The translations under genes and the position numbers were made by a program. A stretch of DNA of 64,000 bases from Parafrankia irregularis. GTDB lineage: Bacteria; Actinomycetota; Actinomycetes; Frankiales; Frankiaceae. The DNA lies in NCBI RefSeq assembly GCF_001536285.1, contig NZ_FAOZ01000025.1:1-64000 (forward strand), written 5' to 3'. Of the stretch, positions 7,915-17,900 are shown one piece after another (positions within the stretch are counted from its first letter, which is position 1; each line of letters starts with the position of its first letter). The notes beneath the pieces were generated by a model. It worked only from the letters and a program-made list of their open reading frames with translations, was not told the DNA's origin and made no database searches.

Positions 7915-9092
7915 ATGCGTGTGAGTGGACCAGCATCGCGGGGCAAGTCGTTCAAGGTCCCCAAACAGCTGGTGTGGGATGCCTGGCTGAAAGTGAAGGA
8001 AAACGGTGGGGCACCTGGGGTCGACGGTGTGACGGTTGAGCAGTTCGAGGCGAACGTGAAAGACCGCCTGTATGTGCTGTGGAACCGCATGTCGTCGGGG
8101 TCGTACTTCCCCGGGCCTGTCCGGGCGATGGAGATTCCAAAGAACGACGGGAAAGGAGGGGTAAGGGTCCTAGGTATTCCCAACGTGGCAGATCGCGTAG
8201 CGCAGACGGTGCTGAAGCTGGCCCTGGAGCCGACGGTCGAGCCGGTGTTCCACCGGAACTCGTTCGGATACAGACCAGGCCGCTCGCAGCGCCAAGCACT
8301 CGAGGTCTGCCGCAAGCGGTGCTGGTCGCATGACTGGGTCGTCGACCTGGACGTGCGGAAATTCTTCGACACAGTGCCATGGGAACAGTTGCTCAAGGCG
8401 GTGGCGTACCACACGGACCAGAAATGGGTCCTGATCTACGTGGAACGCTGCCTGAAAGCGCCGATGAAGCATGCCGACGGAACCCTGGAAGAAAGAACCA
8501 TGGGCACGGTTCAGGGTGGTCCATTCTCCCCGCTAGCGGCCAACATCTATCTGCACTGGGGCCTTGACGCCTGGATGGCGCGCGAGTTCCCGGCCGTTCC
8601 TTTCGAGCGGTGGGCGGACGATGTTGTGTTTCACTGTGTAAGCCTGGAGCAGGCCAAGGAAGTACGGGACGCGGTGGCGGCAAGGCTGGTCGAAGTCGGG
8701 TTAGAAGCTCACCCCGACAAGACCCGGATCGTGTACTGCAAGGACAGCAACCGTGGCGGCGACCATGAAAACACGTCGTTCACGTTCCTGTCCTACACCT
8801 TCCGGCCACGAGTAGCGTGGAACAAGACCCAGAAGAAGCGCTTCACCAGCTTCATCCCGGGTGCCGCGCCGGATCGGGTGACTTCGTTCAGCCGCGAAAT
8901 GCACGACCTGAGACTGCACAGGCGAACGAACCTGACACTGGATCAACTCGCCGCAAACATCAACCCGAGAGTGGCGGGCTGGATGGCGTATTTCACCATG
9001 TTCTATCCGAGCGTGGTGCTCCCCGTCGGCAGGCGCATTGACAGCCATCTCGTGCGCTGGGCCAGGAAGAAGTACAAACGACTGACAGGAAG
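7915..9092 (+). pseudogene. ltrA: group II intron reverse transcriptase/maturase, N-terminal part
   Basis: About 392 residues of the intron-encoded protein. RT motifs follow in order: GGAPGVDGVTVEQFE, FGYRPGRSQRQALE, VVDLDVRKFFDTVPW, GTVQGGPFSPLAANIYL and the catalytic box FERWADDVVFH near residue 240. The box is WADD, not the usual YADD. HPDKTRIVYC and the maturase segment VAGWMAYFTMFYPS come next. The frame is cut after KKYKRLTGS by the IS21-type insertion; the missing C-terminus resumes at 11858. ATG 7915 follows GGGGAGG; GTG 7921 is an equally good start. Confidence 0.85.
9084..9092 (+). repeat. target-site duplication, left copy (GACAGGAAG)
   Basis: GACAGGAAG is repeated at 11858-11866, directly flanking the IS21-type element. 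Joining the two flanks at one copy restores an uninterrupted RT reading frame. Confidence 0.85.
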
Positions 9093-9313
9093 TGGCTTCG
9101 GACATGGCATCGAGCGCCAGATGTACGCGGCATCGAGCACCATTCGATCTTACGGTGAAGATCGAATGTCGGTGAGTTCGAGCGCCACCCGCGGGCCGGG
9201 GTGCCGGTGGTGCTGGCGTGGCCCGGGCTGTGGCATCTGTGTGGTGCGCCCGGTCCCGACCGCGACGCGGCGGTGGGAGTATCGGCGGTACTACTCGCCG
9301 TAAAGAGGCTGCT

Positions 9314-10945
9314 ATGGCGTCGCAGGCCGACCGGGTCGCGTTGTTCGCGGCGATTCGCCGTGATCTCCGTGATGGAATGTCGAGCCGGGCGATCGCGCAG
9401 AAGTATCGGGTGAGCCGGCACACGGTGGCCGCGGCCGCGGCGTCGGCGTGGCCGGAGCCACGGAAGAAACCACCGCCGCGTGGAAGCCGGCTGGACGAGT
9501 ACGCGGCTGTGATCGATGAGATGTTGCGCGCGGATCTGGACGCACCCCGCAAGCAGCGGCACACGGCGACGCGTATCACGGATCGACTGGTGGCGGAGCA
9601 TGGGGCGGTCGGAGTGACCTATCGGATGGTGCGGCTCTACGTCTCCGAGCGACGCCCACAGATCTGGGCGGAGGCAGGACGTGGACCGCAGCGTGGTTTC
9701 ATCATCCAATCACACCAGCCCGGAATGGAAGCGGAGGTCGATTTCGGGGAGGTCGCGATCCGGCTCCGCGGAGAGCTGGTGAAGTGCGCGTTGTTCTCAC
9801 TCCGGATGTCGTATTCAGGAAAATCGGTTCACCGGGTTTTCTCCTCGGCCGGGCAGGAAGCTTTCCTGGAAGGGCATGTCCACGCGTTCGACGTGCTCGG
9901 TGGAGTACCGCGAGGGAAGATCCGGTACGACAACCTCAAGGCGGCGGTCGCGACCGTGCTCGGCCCGGACCGGGGCCGGGTCGAGGCGGCGCGGTGGACC
10001 GCGTTCCGGTCGCACTACGGCGTCGAGGCGTTCTACTGCCGGCCCGGACTCGACGGGGCCCACGAGAAAGGCGGCGTCGAGGGCGACATCGGCTGGTTCC
10101 GCCGCAACCACCTGGTCCCGGTGCCCGAGGTCGATTCCCTCGCCGAACTGAACGGGATGATCGACCGCTGGGACACCGAGGACGACGGCCGGCGGATCGG
10201 AGCCAGAGCGCGCACCGTCGCTGACGACTTCGCCACCGAGGCGCCGCTGCTGGCCCCGCTACCCGACGAACGGTTCCCCACGGCGCTGGTCGCCACGGTC
10301 CGGGTCGACCGCTACGCCCAGGTCATGGTCCGCACGAACCGCTACTCGGTGCCCGCCCGGCTGATCGGCCGGCGGTTACGCGTCGAGGCCGGCGCCTCCG
10401 AGATCGTCATCTACGACGGCCGGGCCGAGGTCGCCCGCCACGAACGGCTGTCCGGCCGGATGTCGACACGGCTCGAACTCGACCACTACCTGGAGATCCT
10501 GCTCCGCAAACCCGGTGCTTTGCCCGGCGCGACGGTCCTCGAACAGGCCCGCGCCGCGGGGAAGTTCACCCCGGTCCACGACGCCTGGTGGGCCGCCGCC
10601 CGCAAGACCCACGGCGATGCCGAGGGCACCCGCGCGTTGATCGGGGTACTCCTGCTCGGCCGACACCTGCCCGCCGAGCACCTCGTCGCCGGCCTGGCCA
10701 CCGCGCTACGCGCTGGCGCACTGACCGTCGACGCGGTCGCGCTGGAAGCACGCAAGGCCGCCGAAGCCGACCAGCATCCCCCAGCCGACGAACCCCCGAC
10801 CGCCACCGGTCCGAAGGCCACCGTCAGTTCCCTGACCGTCCGCCGGCTCACCGCGCTGCCGTCGGACACCCGGCCCCTGCCCTCCGTCGCCGCCTACGAC
10901 CAGCTGCTGCGCCATCCACGTCCCGGAGCAGGAGGAACCTCATGA
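9314..10945 (+). CDS. istA: IS21-family transposase IstA
   Basis: 543-residue transposase. An N-terminal helix-turn-helix (SSRAIAQKYRVSRHTVAAAA, about residues 23-42) precedes the DDE integrase core: EAEVDFGEV near 137, KIRYDNLKAAV near 200 and GAHEKGGVEGDIGWFRRN near 250. The C-terminal Mu-transposase-like domain contains RTNRYSVPARL. The start is ATG 9314, just inside the left end; the longer upstream frame lies in the terminal repeats. IstA binds the ends and performs strand transfer, with IstB as ATP-dependent partner. Confidence 0.92.
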   Translation: MASQADRVALFAAIRRDLRDGMSSRAIAQKYRVSRHTVAAAAASAWPEPRKKPPPRGSRLDEYAAVIDEMLRADLDAPRKQRHTATRITDRLVAEHGAVGVTYRMVRLYVSERRPQIWAEAGRGPQRGFIIQSHQPGMEAEVDFGEVAIRLRGELVKCALFSLRMSYSGKSVHRVFSSAGQEAFLEGHVHAFDVLGGVPRGKIRYDNLKAAVATVLGPDRGRVEAARWTAFRSHYGVEAFYCRPGLDGAHEKGGVEGDIGWFRRNHLVPVPEVDSLAELNGMIDRWDTEDDGRRIGARARTVADDFATEAPLLAPLPDERFPTALVATVRVDRYAQVMVRTNRYSVPARLIGRRLRVEAGASEIVIYDGRAEVARHERLSGRMSTRLELDHYLEILLRKPGALPGATVLEQARAAGKFTPVHDAWWAAARKTHGDAEGTRALIGVLLLGRHLPAEHLVAGLATALRAGALTVDAVALEARKAAEADQHPPADEPPTATGPKATVSSLTVRRLTALPSDTRPLPSVAAYDQLLRHPRPGAGGTS

Positions 10946-11742
10946 CCGCCACCCGCCCCCGTGGCATGACCGACCAGGCCGCCGAAGCCGCGATCGACCA
11001 GGCCTGCCGCCTGCTACGCCTACCCACGATCCGCCGCCAGTTCCCCGACCTCACCCAGGCCGCGACCCGCGAACAGATGACCTACCTGGGATTCCTCGCG
11101 GAACTCCTCCTCGCTGAATGCGACGACCGTGACCGGCGCCGCTCCGACCGGCAGATCAAAGCCGCCGGGTTCCCCCGCACGAAAGCACTGCGCGAGTTCG
11201 ACTACACCGCCAACCCCCACGTCGATCCCGCCACCATCCACACCCTCGCCGCCTGCGACTGGGTCACCAAAGGCCAGCCCCTCTGCCTCATCGGAGATTC
11301 CGGAACCGGGAAATCCCATCTCCTCATCGCGCTCGGCACCGAAGCCGCGATGAAAGGCCACCGTGTCCGCTACACCCTCGCGACGAAACTCGTGAACGAA
11401 CTCGTCGAGGCCGCCGACGAGAAACAACTCACCAAAACCATCGCCCGCTACGGCCGCGTCGATCTTCTCTGCATCGACGAACTCGGCTACATGGAACTCG
11501 ACCGCCACGGCGCCGAACTCCTCTTCCAGGTCCTCACCGAACGCGAAGAGAAGAACAGCGTCGCGATCGCCTCCAACGAAAGCTTCGGCGGCTGGACAAA
11601 AACCTTCACCGACCCCCGCCTCTGCGCCGCGATCGTCGACCGGCTCACCTTCGGCGGCACCATCATCGAGACCGGCACCCAGTCCTACCGGCTCGCCCAC
11701 ACCCGCGCCCGCGCCACCCCCAACAGCCCACCCCAGAACTGA
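10942..11742 (+). CDS. istB: IS21-family helper ATPase IstB
   Basis: 266-residue AAA+ ATPase related to DnaC. Walker A is CLIGDSGTGKSHLLIAL (about residues 114-130). Walker B is VDLLCIDELGYM near 180, followed by the sensor motif SVAIASNESFGGW. It helps IstA choose target DNA and activates strand transfer. The start overlaps the istA stop (ATGA), with GGAGGAA just upstream. Full length and apparently functional. Confidence 0.93.
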   Translation: MTATRPRGMTDQAAEAAIDQACRLLRLPTIRRQFPDLTQAATREQMTYLGFLAELLLAECDDRDRRRSDRQIKAAGFPRTKALREFDYTANPHVDPATIHTLAACDWVTKGQPLCLIGDSGTGKSHLLIALGTEAAMKGHRVRYTLATKLVNELVEAADEKQLTKTIARYGRVDLLCIDELGYMELDRHGAELLFQVLTEREEKNSVAIASNESFGGWTKTFTDPRLCAAIVDRLTFGGTIIETGTQSYRLAHTRARATPNSPPQN

Positions 11743-11857
11743 CGCCCAGACCCCCCACCGTCGGTGGCGCTCACTCTCACCGACACGACCCACCAGCCCT
11801 CCACGACCGGCGCTCACTCCCACCGCCAAACGGTGCCCACTCCCAGCGTCACAGCCA

Positions 11858-11948
11858 GACAGGAAGCGAGCACAGGGCGCGGGCATGGCTCAGCGGCGTC
11901 CGGGAACGGGCCCCTGACCTGTTTGCGCACTGGGCGTTGCGGTACTGA
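11858..11948 (+). pseudogene. group II intron maturase, displaced C-terminal tail
   Basis: After the second copy of GACAGGAAG the frame reads HRARAWLSGVRERAPDLFAH and ends WALRY at TGA 11946-11948. This is the usual C-terminus of this maturase group (AW...R..P.LFAHW). It completes the protein cut at 9092 and proves that the IS21-type element inserted into a formerly intact RT gene. Confidence 0.85.
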
Positions 11949-12038
11949 CCGTCCCGTGGGGCGGTGCGGACGCCGACGGCTACGGCCAACCTCCGTGGGA
12001 TGAGCTACAACCCGTGGCGAGTCCGTGTTGTGCGGCAA

Positions 12039-12112
12039 GAGCCGGATGAGCCGAGAGGTTCACGTCCGGATCCGTGGGCGCCTGGGGGCGAAACTCCCCC
12101 GGGCGACCCGAC
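12039..12112 (+). ncRNA. group II intron domains V and VI
   Basis: The 34-nt domain V hairpin (12039-12072) has arms GAGCCGGATGAG and CACGTCCGGATC. Domain VI follows as a GC-rich hairpin, ending in ACCCGAC. These are the catalytic and branch-point parts of the plus-strand intron that starts near 7353. Confidence 0.65.
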
Positions 12113-12657
12113 CCACTTCCACCTTCATAGCCACCCGGCAGAAGAACGCCAGCCCCCACACCGTCGCCGCCTACCGTGACACCTGCCGGCTCCTACTCGC
12201 CTTCGCCCAGAGCACGACCGGCACACAGCACAGCCAGCTCAGCCTCGCTGACCCGAACGCCACGCTCATCGGCGAGTTCCTTCATCACCTTGAACAACAG
12301 CCTGGGAACGGAACCGCCACCCGCAACGCCCGCCTGGCCGCGATCCACTCCCTGTTCACCTACGCCGCCCCCAGAACTCCCGAGCACGCCGCCGTGATCA
12401 GCCAGGTTCTGGCGATCCCACCGCGGCGGCGCGAACGGGCGATCGTCAGCTACCTCACCACCGAGGAGATCGATGCGCTGGTCGCGGCACCCGACCGCAG
12501 CACCTGGCACGGCCGCCGCGACCTGTCCCTGCTTCTGCTCGACGTCCAGACCGGGCTGCGCGTCTCCGAGCTCACCGGCCTGACCAGGCACGACGACGTT
12601 GACGGTGGCCTTCAGATACTCGGTCTGGTGGCGATCCTCTCGGCCGGCCGCGGGTGA
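12113..12657 (+). pseudogene. tyrosine recombinase, N-terminal fragment
   Basis: The frame encodes ATRQKNASPHTVAAYRDTCR, the SAM-like core-binding domain of a XerC/D-type integrase. The catalytic domain begins with YLTTEEIDALVAAPD and includes the first active-site arginine in TGLRVSELTGLTR. The gene stops soon after, at TGA 12655, so HxxR, H/W and the nucleophilic Tyr are absent. The 5' end joins the group II intron 3' end directly, so the intron may have inserted into or next to this gene. Confidence 0.7.
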
Positions 12658-12710
12658 GCCCTTGCATCCGCCTTCGACCCAAGGGCTGTTTGCCGGTACC
12701 CCTGGCTGGA

Positions 12711-13178
12711 TCAGGGCTTCTTATCGTGGGGCAAAGGCGGCCTGGTGACTGGGACCACGCGCAGGAGCCTTTCCAAACCGGCGTAGTCGTCGGGGTTGGT
12801 GGTAAACAGCGGAAGACCCTCCGCGATCGCCGTGGCGGCAATCATCAGGTCCGCGATCCGGCGCCGCGGCTTGCGACCCGCAGCGACGACAGCCGCGGAC
12901 GCCCGGCCGTAGACCCGCGCGGTCTCGGCGTCGAACGGGATCGGGTCGAACTCGTTCTCAACGCGCTGGAGGATGTCCATCCGCCGGGCGCGTTCCTCAT
13001 GCTCGTCGTACAGGTCCTGCTCGTCGTTGCGGCGGACCTGGTGCGGCCCGGCGGACAGCTCCGCGAGCGTCACCACGCTGATCGCCATCTCGTCTGGAAG
13101 CTCAGCAACGCTGACCCAGCCGCGCAGTATAAGGATGTTGGTGTCCAACAGGCCCTGCCGGACGGGCTCAGTGGTCAT
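12711..13178 (-). CDS. VapC-like PIN-domain toxin
   Basis: 155-residue PIN-domain ribonuclease. Acidic active-site residues appear in LLDTNILILRG (Asp at about residue 13), TLAELSAG (Glu near 41), FDAETARVYG (Asp near 92) and RRIADLMIAATA (Asp near 116); IAATAIAEGLPLFTTNPDDY closes the fold. VapC toxins cleave tRNA or rRNA and are neutralised by the cognate antitoxin. The start is ATG 13178, overlapping the end of the antitoxin gene by 11 bp, as usual for such operons. It lies beside the Wadjet locus in a defence-type neighbourhood. Confidence 0.85.
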   Translation of the reverse strand: MTTEPVRQGLLDTNILILRGWVSVAELPDEMAISVVTLAELSAGPHQVRRNDEQDLYDEHEERARRMDILQRVENEFDPIPFDAETARVYGRASAAVVAAGRKPRRRIADLMIAATAIAEGLPLFTTNPDDYAGLERLLRVVPVTRPPLPHDKKP

Positions 13179-13434
13179 AGGCGCTCGTCGCCTCGTGGTC
13201 AGCCGCCGCCTCCTGGTCGGAGCGGAACGCATCAGGATCAACCGCAGGGGCGTTGCGCGACATCGCGGCGAACTCCTGCCGAGAGATGAACCGGCGTCGA
13301 CGCCGGATCGGGACGAGCTGCCCGATCTGATGGCCATCCCGCGTGACCGTGAATGTCTGCCCATGCTCGACAGCGTCCATGATCTCCCGCGACCTTGACC
13401 GCAGGTCCCGCTGCGTGATCTCAGGACTACTCAC
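13168..13434 (-). CDS. Phd/YefM-type antitoxin
   Basis: 88-residue antitoxin partner of the PIN toxin. The N-terminal Phd/YefM fold contains ITQRDLRSRSREIMDAVEHG and TFTVTRDGHQIGQLVPIRRR. A loose C-terminal tail rich in Asp, Ala and Glu (about residues 60-88) would wrap the toxin. The start is a GTG (VSSPEITQRD), chosen because the homologous fold begins there; the frame is open much further upstream without meaning. Such antitoxins bind DNA and autoregulate the operon. Confidence 0.82.
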   Translation of the reverse strand: MSSPEITQRDLRSRSREIMDAVEHGQTFTVTRDGHQIGQLVPIRRRRRFISRQEFAAMSRNAPAVDPDAFRSDQEAAADHEATSAYDH

Positions 13435-13696
13435 TTTGACAGCGTAGCACCCCGTGGCACGCCGTGCCGCGACGGAGCCTTGAGGTCGTGAATCCAGGTT
13501 CACTGGCCGCTGATCTCGGTGCGTTAAGCACGCTTGGCGGTCGAAGGAGACCGGGGCAAGGACGTCAGCACTCGCGTCCTCCGGGCGAGATGTCGGCGAG
13601 AGCCAGTCGAAAGCCGTGCTGGGTCCGCAGAAGTTACAGCGCGTGGTGCGGCGTGGGGTGGACCGCGACGGCGGCACCAGGGCCGGGAGCCTGAGC

Positions 13697-14911
13697 TCAG
13701 CTCAGCAGGCGGGTAAGGCTGGCCTCGAGGTGGGGGAATCCGACGCGTTCCTGCTCGAGTCGGATCGCGGCGCCGTAGGTGCCCGCGACGAGGTCGTCGT
13801 GCAGGGCGGCCTCCGCCGGGGTGAGGTGGGAAAGGGGGCCGCGGGCCTGGGTGGGTTCACGAACCCACTGCTCGGGATGGGCCAGCAGCGTGGCGCGGTC
13901 CATGAGGAACGACTCGACGGTGGGGGCCGTGGCGCGCAGCCGGTCGAGGATCGCGAAACCGTGGGTGTCGAGGTCGCCCCAGTAGTAGACGCGGCGGGCG
14001 GAAAGCCAGGGGAGCGCGGCGAAGGCCGTGAAACCATAACCGCCGCCGAAGACCGCGATCGCGTCGGGCACGGCTGGGAACGCCAGGTAGGTGATTTCGT
14101 TCTCCAGGACGAACACGGTGCCGACGTCGGCTGCGGCGGCTTCGAGACTGTCGAGCCGCACGGTCATTTCGGGGACACCTGGCAGCCGGGGCGGGGTCGC
14201 GCCGAGTGTTCGGAATCGGACGTAGAGCGGTGGTATCCGGAAGCCGTACCGCCGGGCGAACTGCGCTTTCGGAACCGTCTGGTCGATCGTGTCGGCGGGA
14301 AGAACAACGTCGAGAAGGTCGGCGAGCACCGCCCGGTGGGTCTCGATGAACTTGGTGTCGACGCCCGGCACGGGAACCTGTCGCAGGTACCGGCTGTGGC
14401 CTCGCTCGCTGACCAGCCAGCGCACCGTCGCGAGAACTCGCGTCCACTCGGCGTCCGGCTGATGCGCGAGCACTCGCAGGGGATGGGCGTTCATCCAGTT
14501 CACGAGCATCGCCGCGTGTGCGCCCGTCGGAACCGAGTCCCGGAGCTGGGTGAACCGGCGCACCTCGGCGGTCACCTGGAGAAGCCGCCAGAGCGCTTCC
14601 CAGCCGCCGTCGACGACAAGCCGGGCGGGTAGCTCGTTCGCGCCGATGCTGCGACGGCCGACCGATTTCATCACGAGCTGCAGGTCAGCCGAGCGGTCCA
14701 CCACGGCGAGCCATTCCTGGCGCCAGGCGCGGACCTCGTCGAACCGGTCGGTGAGGTCGCGGCCCACCGGCCCACGCAGAGTCACGTCAACCGGATGGAA
14801 CGGCTGGCCCGCGGCCCATGCGGCGAGCAGTTGTCCGTCGTCCCAGCGGCGGCGCAGATGTGTGCGTACGTCGGCGAGCGTCGTCCATCCGACCGCCCGT
14901 CTCCGGGTCAC
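13697..14911 (-). CDS. jetD: Wadjet nuclease subunit JetD
   Basis: 404 residues with an N-terminal DUF3322 and a C-terminal DUF2220 domain of the Toprim fold. Conserved acidic residues appear in VFVLENEITYLAF (around residue 270) and YYWGDLDTHGFAIL (DxD around 310), matching the metal-binding Toprim site that cleaves extruded plasmid DNA. In Wadjet, JetD cuts after the JetABC motor has recognised a small circular DNA by loop extrusion. The GTG start overlaps the jetC stop by one base pattern (GTGA). It is the last gene of the jetABCD operon and of normal length. Confidence 0.93.
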   Translation of the reverse strand: MTRRRAVGWTTLADVRTHLRRRWDDGQLLAAWAAGQPFHPVDVTLRGPVGRDLTDRFDEVRAWRQEWLAVVDRSADLQLVMKSVGRRSIGANELPARLVVDGGWEALWRLLQVTAEVRRFTQLRDSVPTGAHAAMLVNWMNAHPLRVLAHQPDAEWTRVLATVRWLVSERGHSRYLRQVPVPGVDTKFIETHRAVLADLLDVVLPADTIDQTVPKAQFARRYGFRIPPLYVRFRTLGATPPRLPGVPEMTVRLDSLEAAAADVGTVFVLENEITYLAFPAVPDAIAVFGGGYGFTAFAALPWLSARRVYYWGDLDTHGFAILDRLRATAPTVESFLMDRATLLAHPEQWVREPTQARGPLSHLTPAEAALHDDLVAGTYGAAIRLEQERVGFPHLEASLTRLLS

Positions 14912-17900
14912 CGGACGGTCACGAGTTCAGCCGCGAGCCGGTGCGCGCGGCGCGCCCGATACTCCACGACGGTCAGGTTCTGCAGGCGGGAGTAGCTGCC
15001 CGACTGGTTGTCGACGAAGCCGACGGACGAGACGTACTGCTCGATGACGTGGATCTTCTGCAAGGGTGTGACGATCAGCAGCTGCAGTCCGAGCCGCGCG
15101 AACAGGCCCAGGGCGAACCGGGTCGACCCGTCGGAGCCGCGGCCGAACGCCTCGTCGATGACGACGAACCGGAATGTCCGCGGGCCGGAGTCGAGCCTGA
15201 ACTGGTAGGCCAGTGAGGCGGCGAGGATTGTGTAGGCGAGCTTCTCCTTCTGGCCGCCGGACTTGCCGCCGGAGTCGCTGTAGTGCTCGCGCTCGGTGTC
15301 GTCGGCCGCCGAGCGTTCCGACGCGGAGAAGACGAACCAGTTGCGGACGTCGGTGACCCGGCGGGTCCAGACCCGGTCGGCGTCGGTCTGGCCCTCTCTG
15401 CCGCGCAGCCGCTCGACGATCCGGCTGACCTGAAGGAACTTCTCCTCGGAGTACTGGTCCGACTCGCCCCCGGATCCGAGCGAGCCTTCGGTACACGCGC
15501 GCAGGTCTGCGCGGAACTGCCGAACCTCCATATTCGGGGTGTCTTCGAGCTCGAGGCGGATGAAGGTACCCGCGTTGTACTCGATGGACGTCAGCGACGC
15601 GTTGATGATCTCGGCCCGTGTACGGATCTGTTCGCGCTGCTCGAGCAGCTTGGCCTGGAACATCGCGATGTCGCGGATCGTGTTGGTGTTCAGGTAGTTC
15701 TTGAACTCCTGCTCGAAGCGGGGCAGATCATCACGGATCAGCCGGGTGTGCAGCTCGCGGTACCCACCGATGGCGGCCACCGACGCATCCAGCTCCACGG
15801 TCTCCAGCGGGTACCCCTGGCGGAATCTCCCCATCTTCGCCACGACCCGTTGCCCGGCCCGCGCGCGCCGCTCCGCCACCTGCCGGGACTCCGTCCGGAT
15901 CGCGTCGTCGAGGTCGCGCCCGGCGTCGGCCCAGTCGAGGGGAGTCGTCGGCGGCGGCGTCGGAAGCCGCTCGCCGAGGCTGGCGAAGCTGGCGCATGCC
16001 AGCGCGTACGCGGGTAACGCGGTCAGCGCCTCGGACCGGGCGAACTCGGTCTCGGCGTTGGACTGGCGCGTCGTGAGACCGCCGACGCGCTCGCGCATCG
16101 CGTCGCCGTCCCGCACCGCCGCCGCGAGGTCGCGCCGGACCCTCTCGAGCCGGTGGTCGATCGCGGCGAGCTCCGCGGACGCGGCGACGAGCTGGGCTTT
16201 CTCCGCCCGCAACGCGTCGAGTTCGGCGGCGGCCGAACGCCAGTCGATCTCGAGCCATGCCCGGGTCTCGCCGAGCAGGCTCAGATCGAGCTCCTGGCGG
16301 CCGAGCGCGGCGATGTCCTTGGTGAGCTTCTCGCGACGCCCGGCTATCGCGGTCAGGTCCGTCTGGACCTGCGTCGCGCGGGCGATGATCGCGGCGATCT
16401 TCTGCTCGTTGCTCCATCCCAGGACGTACTTCGTCCGGTCGTCGACCCGCCACCGGTCGTCCTTCTCATGGCGGCCGCCGGTGTGCTTGATCTGCCCGGC
16501 GCGGGTGACCGCCTTCGTCGCCCGGCGGAAGTCGTCGAGGCTGTCGACGCAGGCGTAGTCGGCGCGGACCTCCAGCTCGCGGCGCAGCCACGGGAGGAAC
16601 GGCGAATCCGCCTTCAGGTCGAGGCGGTCGACGAGCAGCACGTCGCCGCCGGTGAACTGCTGCTGCCGCGGCGGCGGCGCCTGCGGGATGCGGAAGTAGA
16701 TCAGCCGCGCTCGCAGATGGTTGCGGTCGATCCACTCCGATGCCGCCCGGTAGTGCCGCTCCGGCACGAGGAGAGACAGGCCGAAGCCGCGCAGCAGCCG
16801 CTCGGCCGCGCCCTCCCAGGCACGGTGCTCGGACGAGACCTGGATCAGCTCGGCCGCGAACGGAAGGTCGCCGGCGTCAAGCCCGGTCTCGGCGCACAAC
16901 CGGCGACGCAGGTCCAGGCTCTGCGCCGGGATGTTGCTGCGACGCTGCCGAAGGCTGGCGATCTCCTCACCCAGCAGATCCGACTCCGCCCGGCGGGCCG
17001 CGAGCTGGACGTCCAGCTCGGAACGACGCGTTTCGAGCGTGCCGCGCTCCTCGGCGAGCCGGCTGGCCAGGGCGGCAAACTCGCGGCGGCGCTCGTCGAA
17101 CCGAGCCTCGTCGACGACGGCCGCCAGGCCGAGCGTCGCGAGTCGACCCTCGAAGATCTCGGCCTTGGCCGCTCGCTGGGCGCGTTCCCTGCCCGCGCGT
17201 TCCAGGTCCTTCTCGATCTCGCCGAGCCGGCCACCGCCGAGGCCCGCGCGCTGCAGTTGCAGCCGGACGTCCTCGTCACGCAAAGTGGTGACCTGCTGGT
17301 CCAACCGGGCGGCCTCGCCACGGCCCGCCGTGATCCGGACGCCCAGCTGCGCCAGCTCACCACGTAGGAACGTCGCGGTCCTGTCGGCGACGAAGTAGCG
17401 CACGGCGCCGGCCTCGGCGCCCAGCGCCTGCTCCCGCTCTCCAAGGGCGTCGTACTCGTCGCAGTCGGCGAGTAGCGGGGTGAGCATCGCCAGCTGGTCG
17501 CGTGCGCGCCGGACGGCGGTGTGCGCCCTGGTCAGATCTTCGAAGTGGGCCACCACCTCGTCGATCCGCCGCTGGACGTCCTGCTTCTCCAGCATGTGCG
17601 ACCGGACGAACTCGTTCAGGTCGCCGACCGACTTCATCGACACGGTCTGGTGGAACAGCTCCATCGCCTGGTCGGACTCGATGCCGAGCAGCCGGCGAAA
17701 GGTCCGACCGTAGGCCGGGAACTCGTCGTTGACCTCCGCGCCGGATTTTCGCAGCCGGCGTTTGAGCGCGGTGATGTCCGCGCCGAAGTCGCCGAAGTCG
17801 GCCGCGAGCGTAAGGTGGCGTCCGGCCGTGACGAAGAACCGCCTTGGCTGCCCCGGCTCGTCGGCTGCCTGCCAGAACACCTGCGCGAGGCTGACGGTGG

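Larger units (their letters stand above)
9093..11857 (+). mobile_element. IS21-family insertion sequence (intact istAB)
   Basis: 2,765-bp element bounded by a 9-bp direct repeat. Both ends start TGGCT when read inward, and internal terminal repeats of the TGAGCGCC type occur at both ends, as usual for the family. It carries istA and istB, overlapping by ATGA. It sits inside the maturase gene of a group II intron. Confidence 0.88.
7353..12112 (+). mobile_element. group II intron interrupted by an IS21-type element
   Basis: The 5' end is placed at GTGCGGGAG (7353), preceded by a hairpin-containing 110-bp gap. The 3' end lies near 12112. Domain V is recognisable at 12039-12072 (GAGCCGGATGAG, GAGA loop, CACGTCCGGATC). 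It is followed by a domain VI hairpin (CTGGGGGCGAAACTCCCCCGG) and an ACCCGAC end like that of the small intron at 24810. About 560 nt of structured RNA precede the RT gene. The IS21-type element at 9093-11857 splits the RT gene; without it the intron would be about 2 kb. The exact splice sites are inferred from consensus. Confidence 0.7.

Noticed and set aside
16153-17367. Long plus-strand frames opposite jetC
   Set aside because: Antisense shadows caused by high GC at third positions; jetC has complete SMC motifs on the minus strand.
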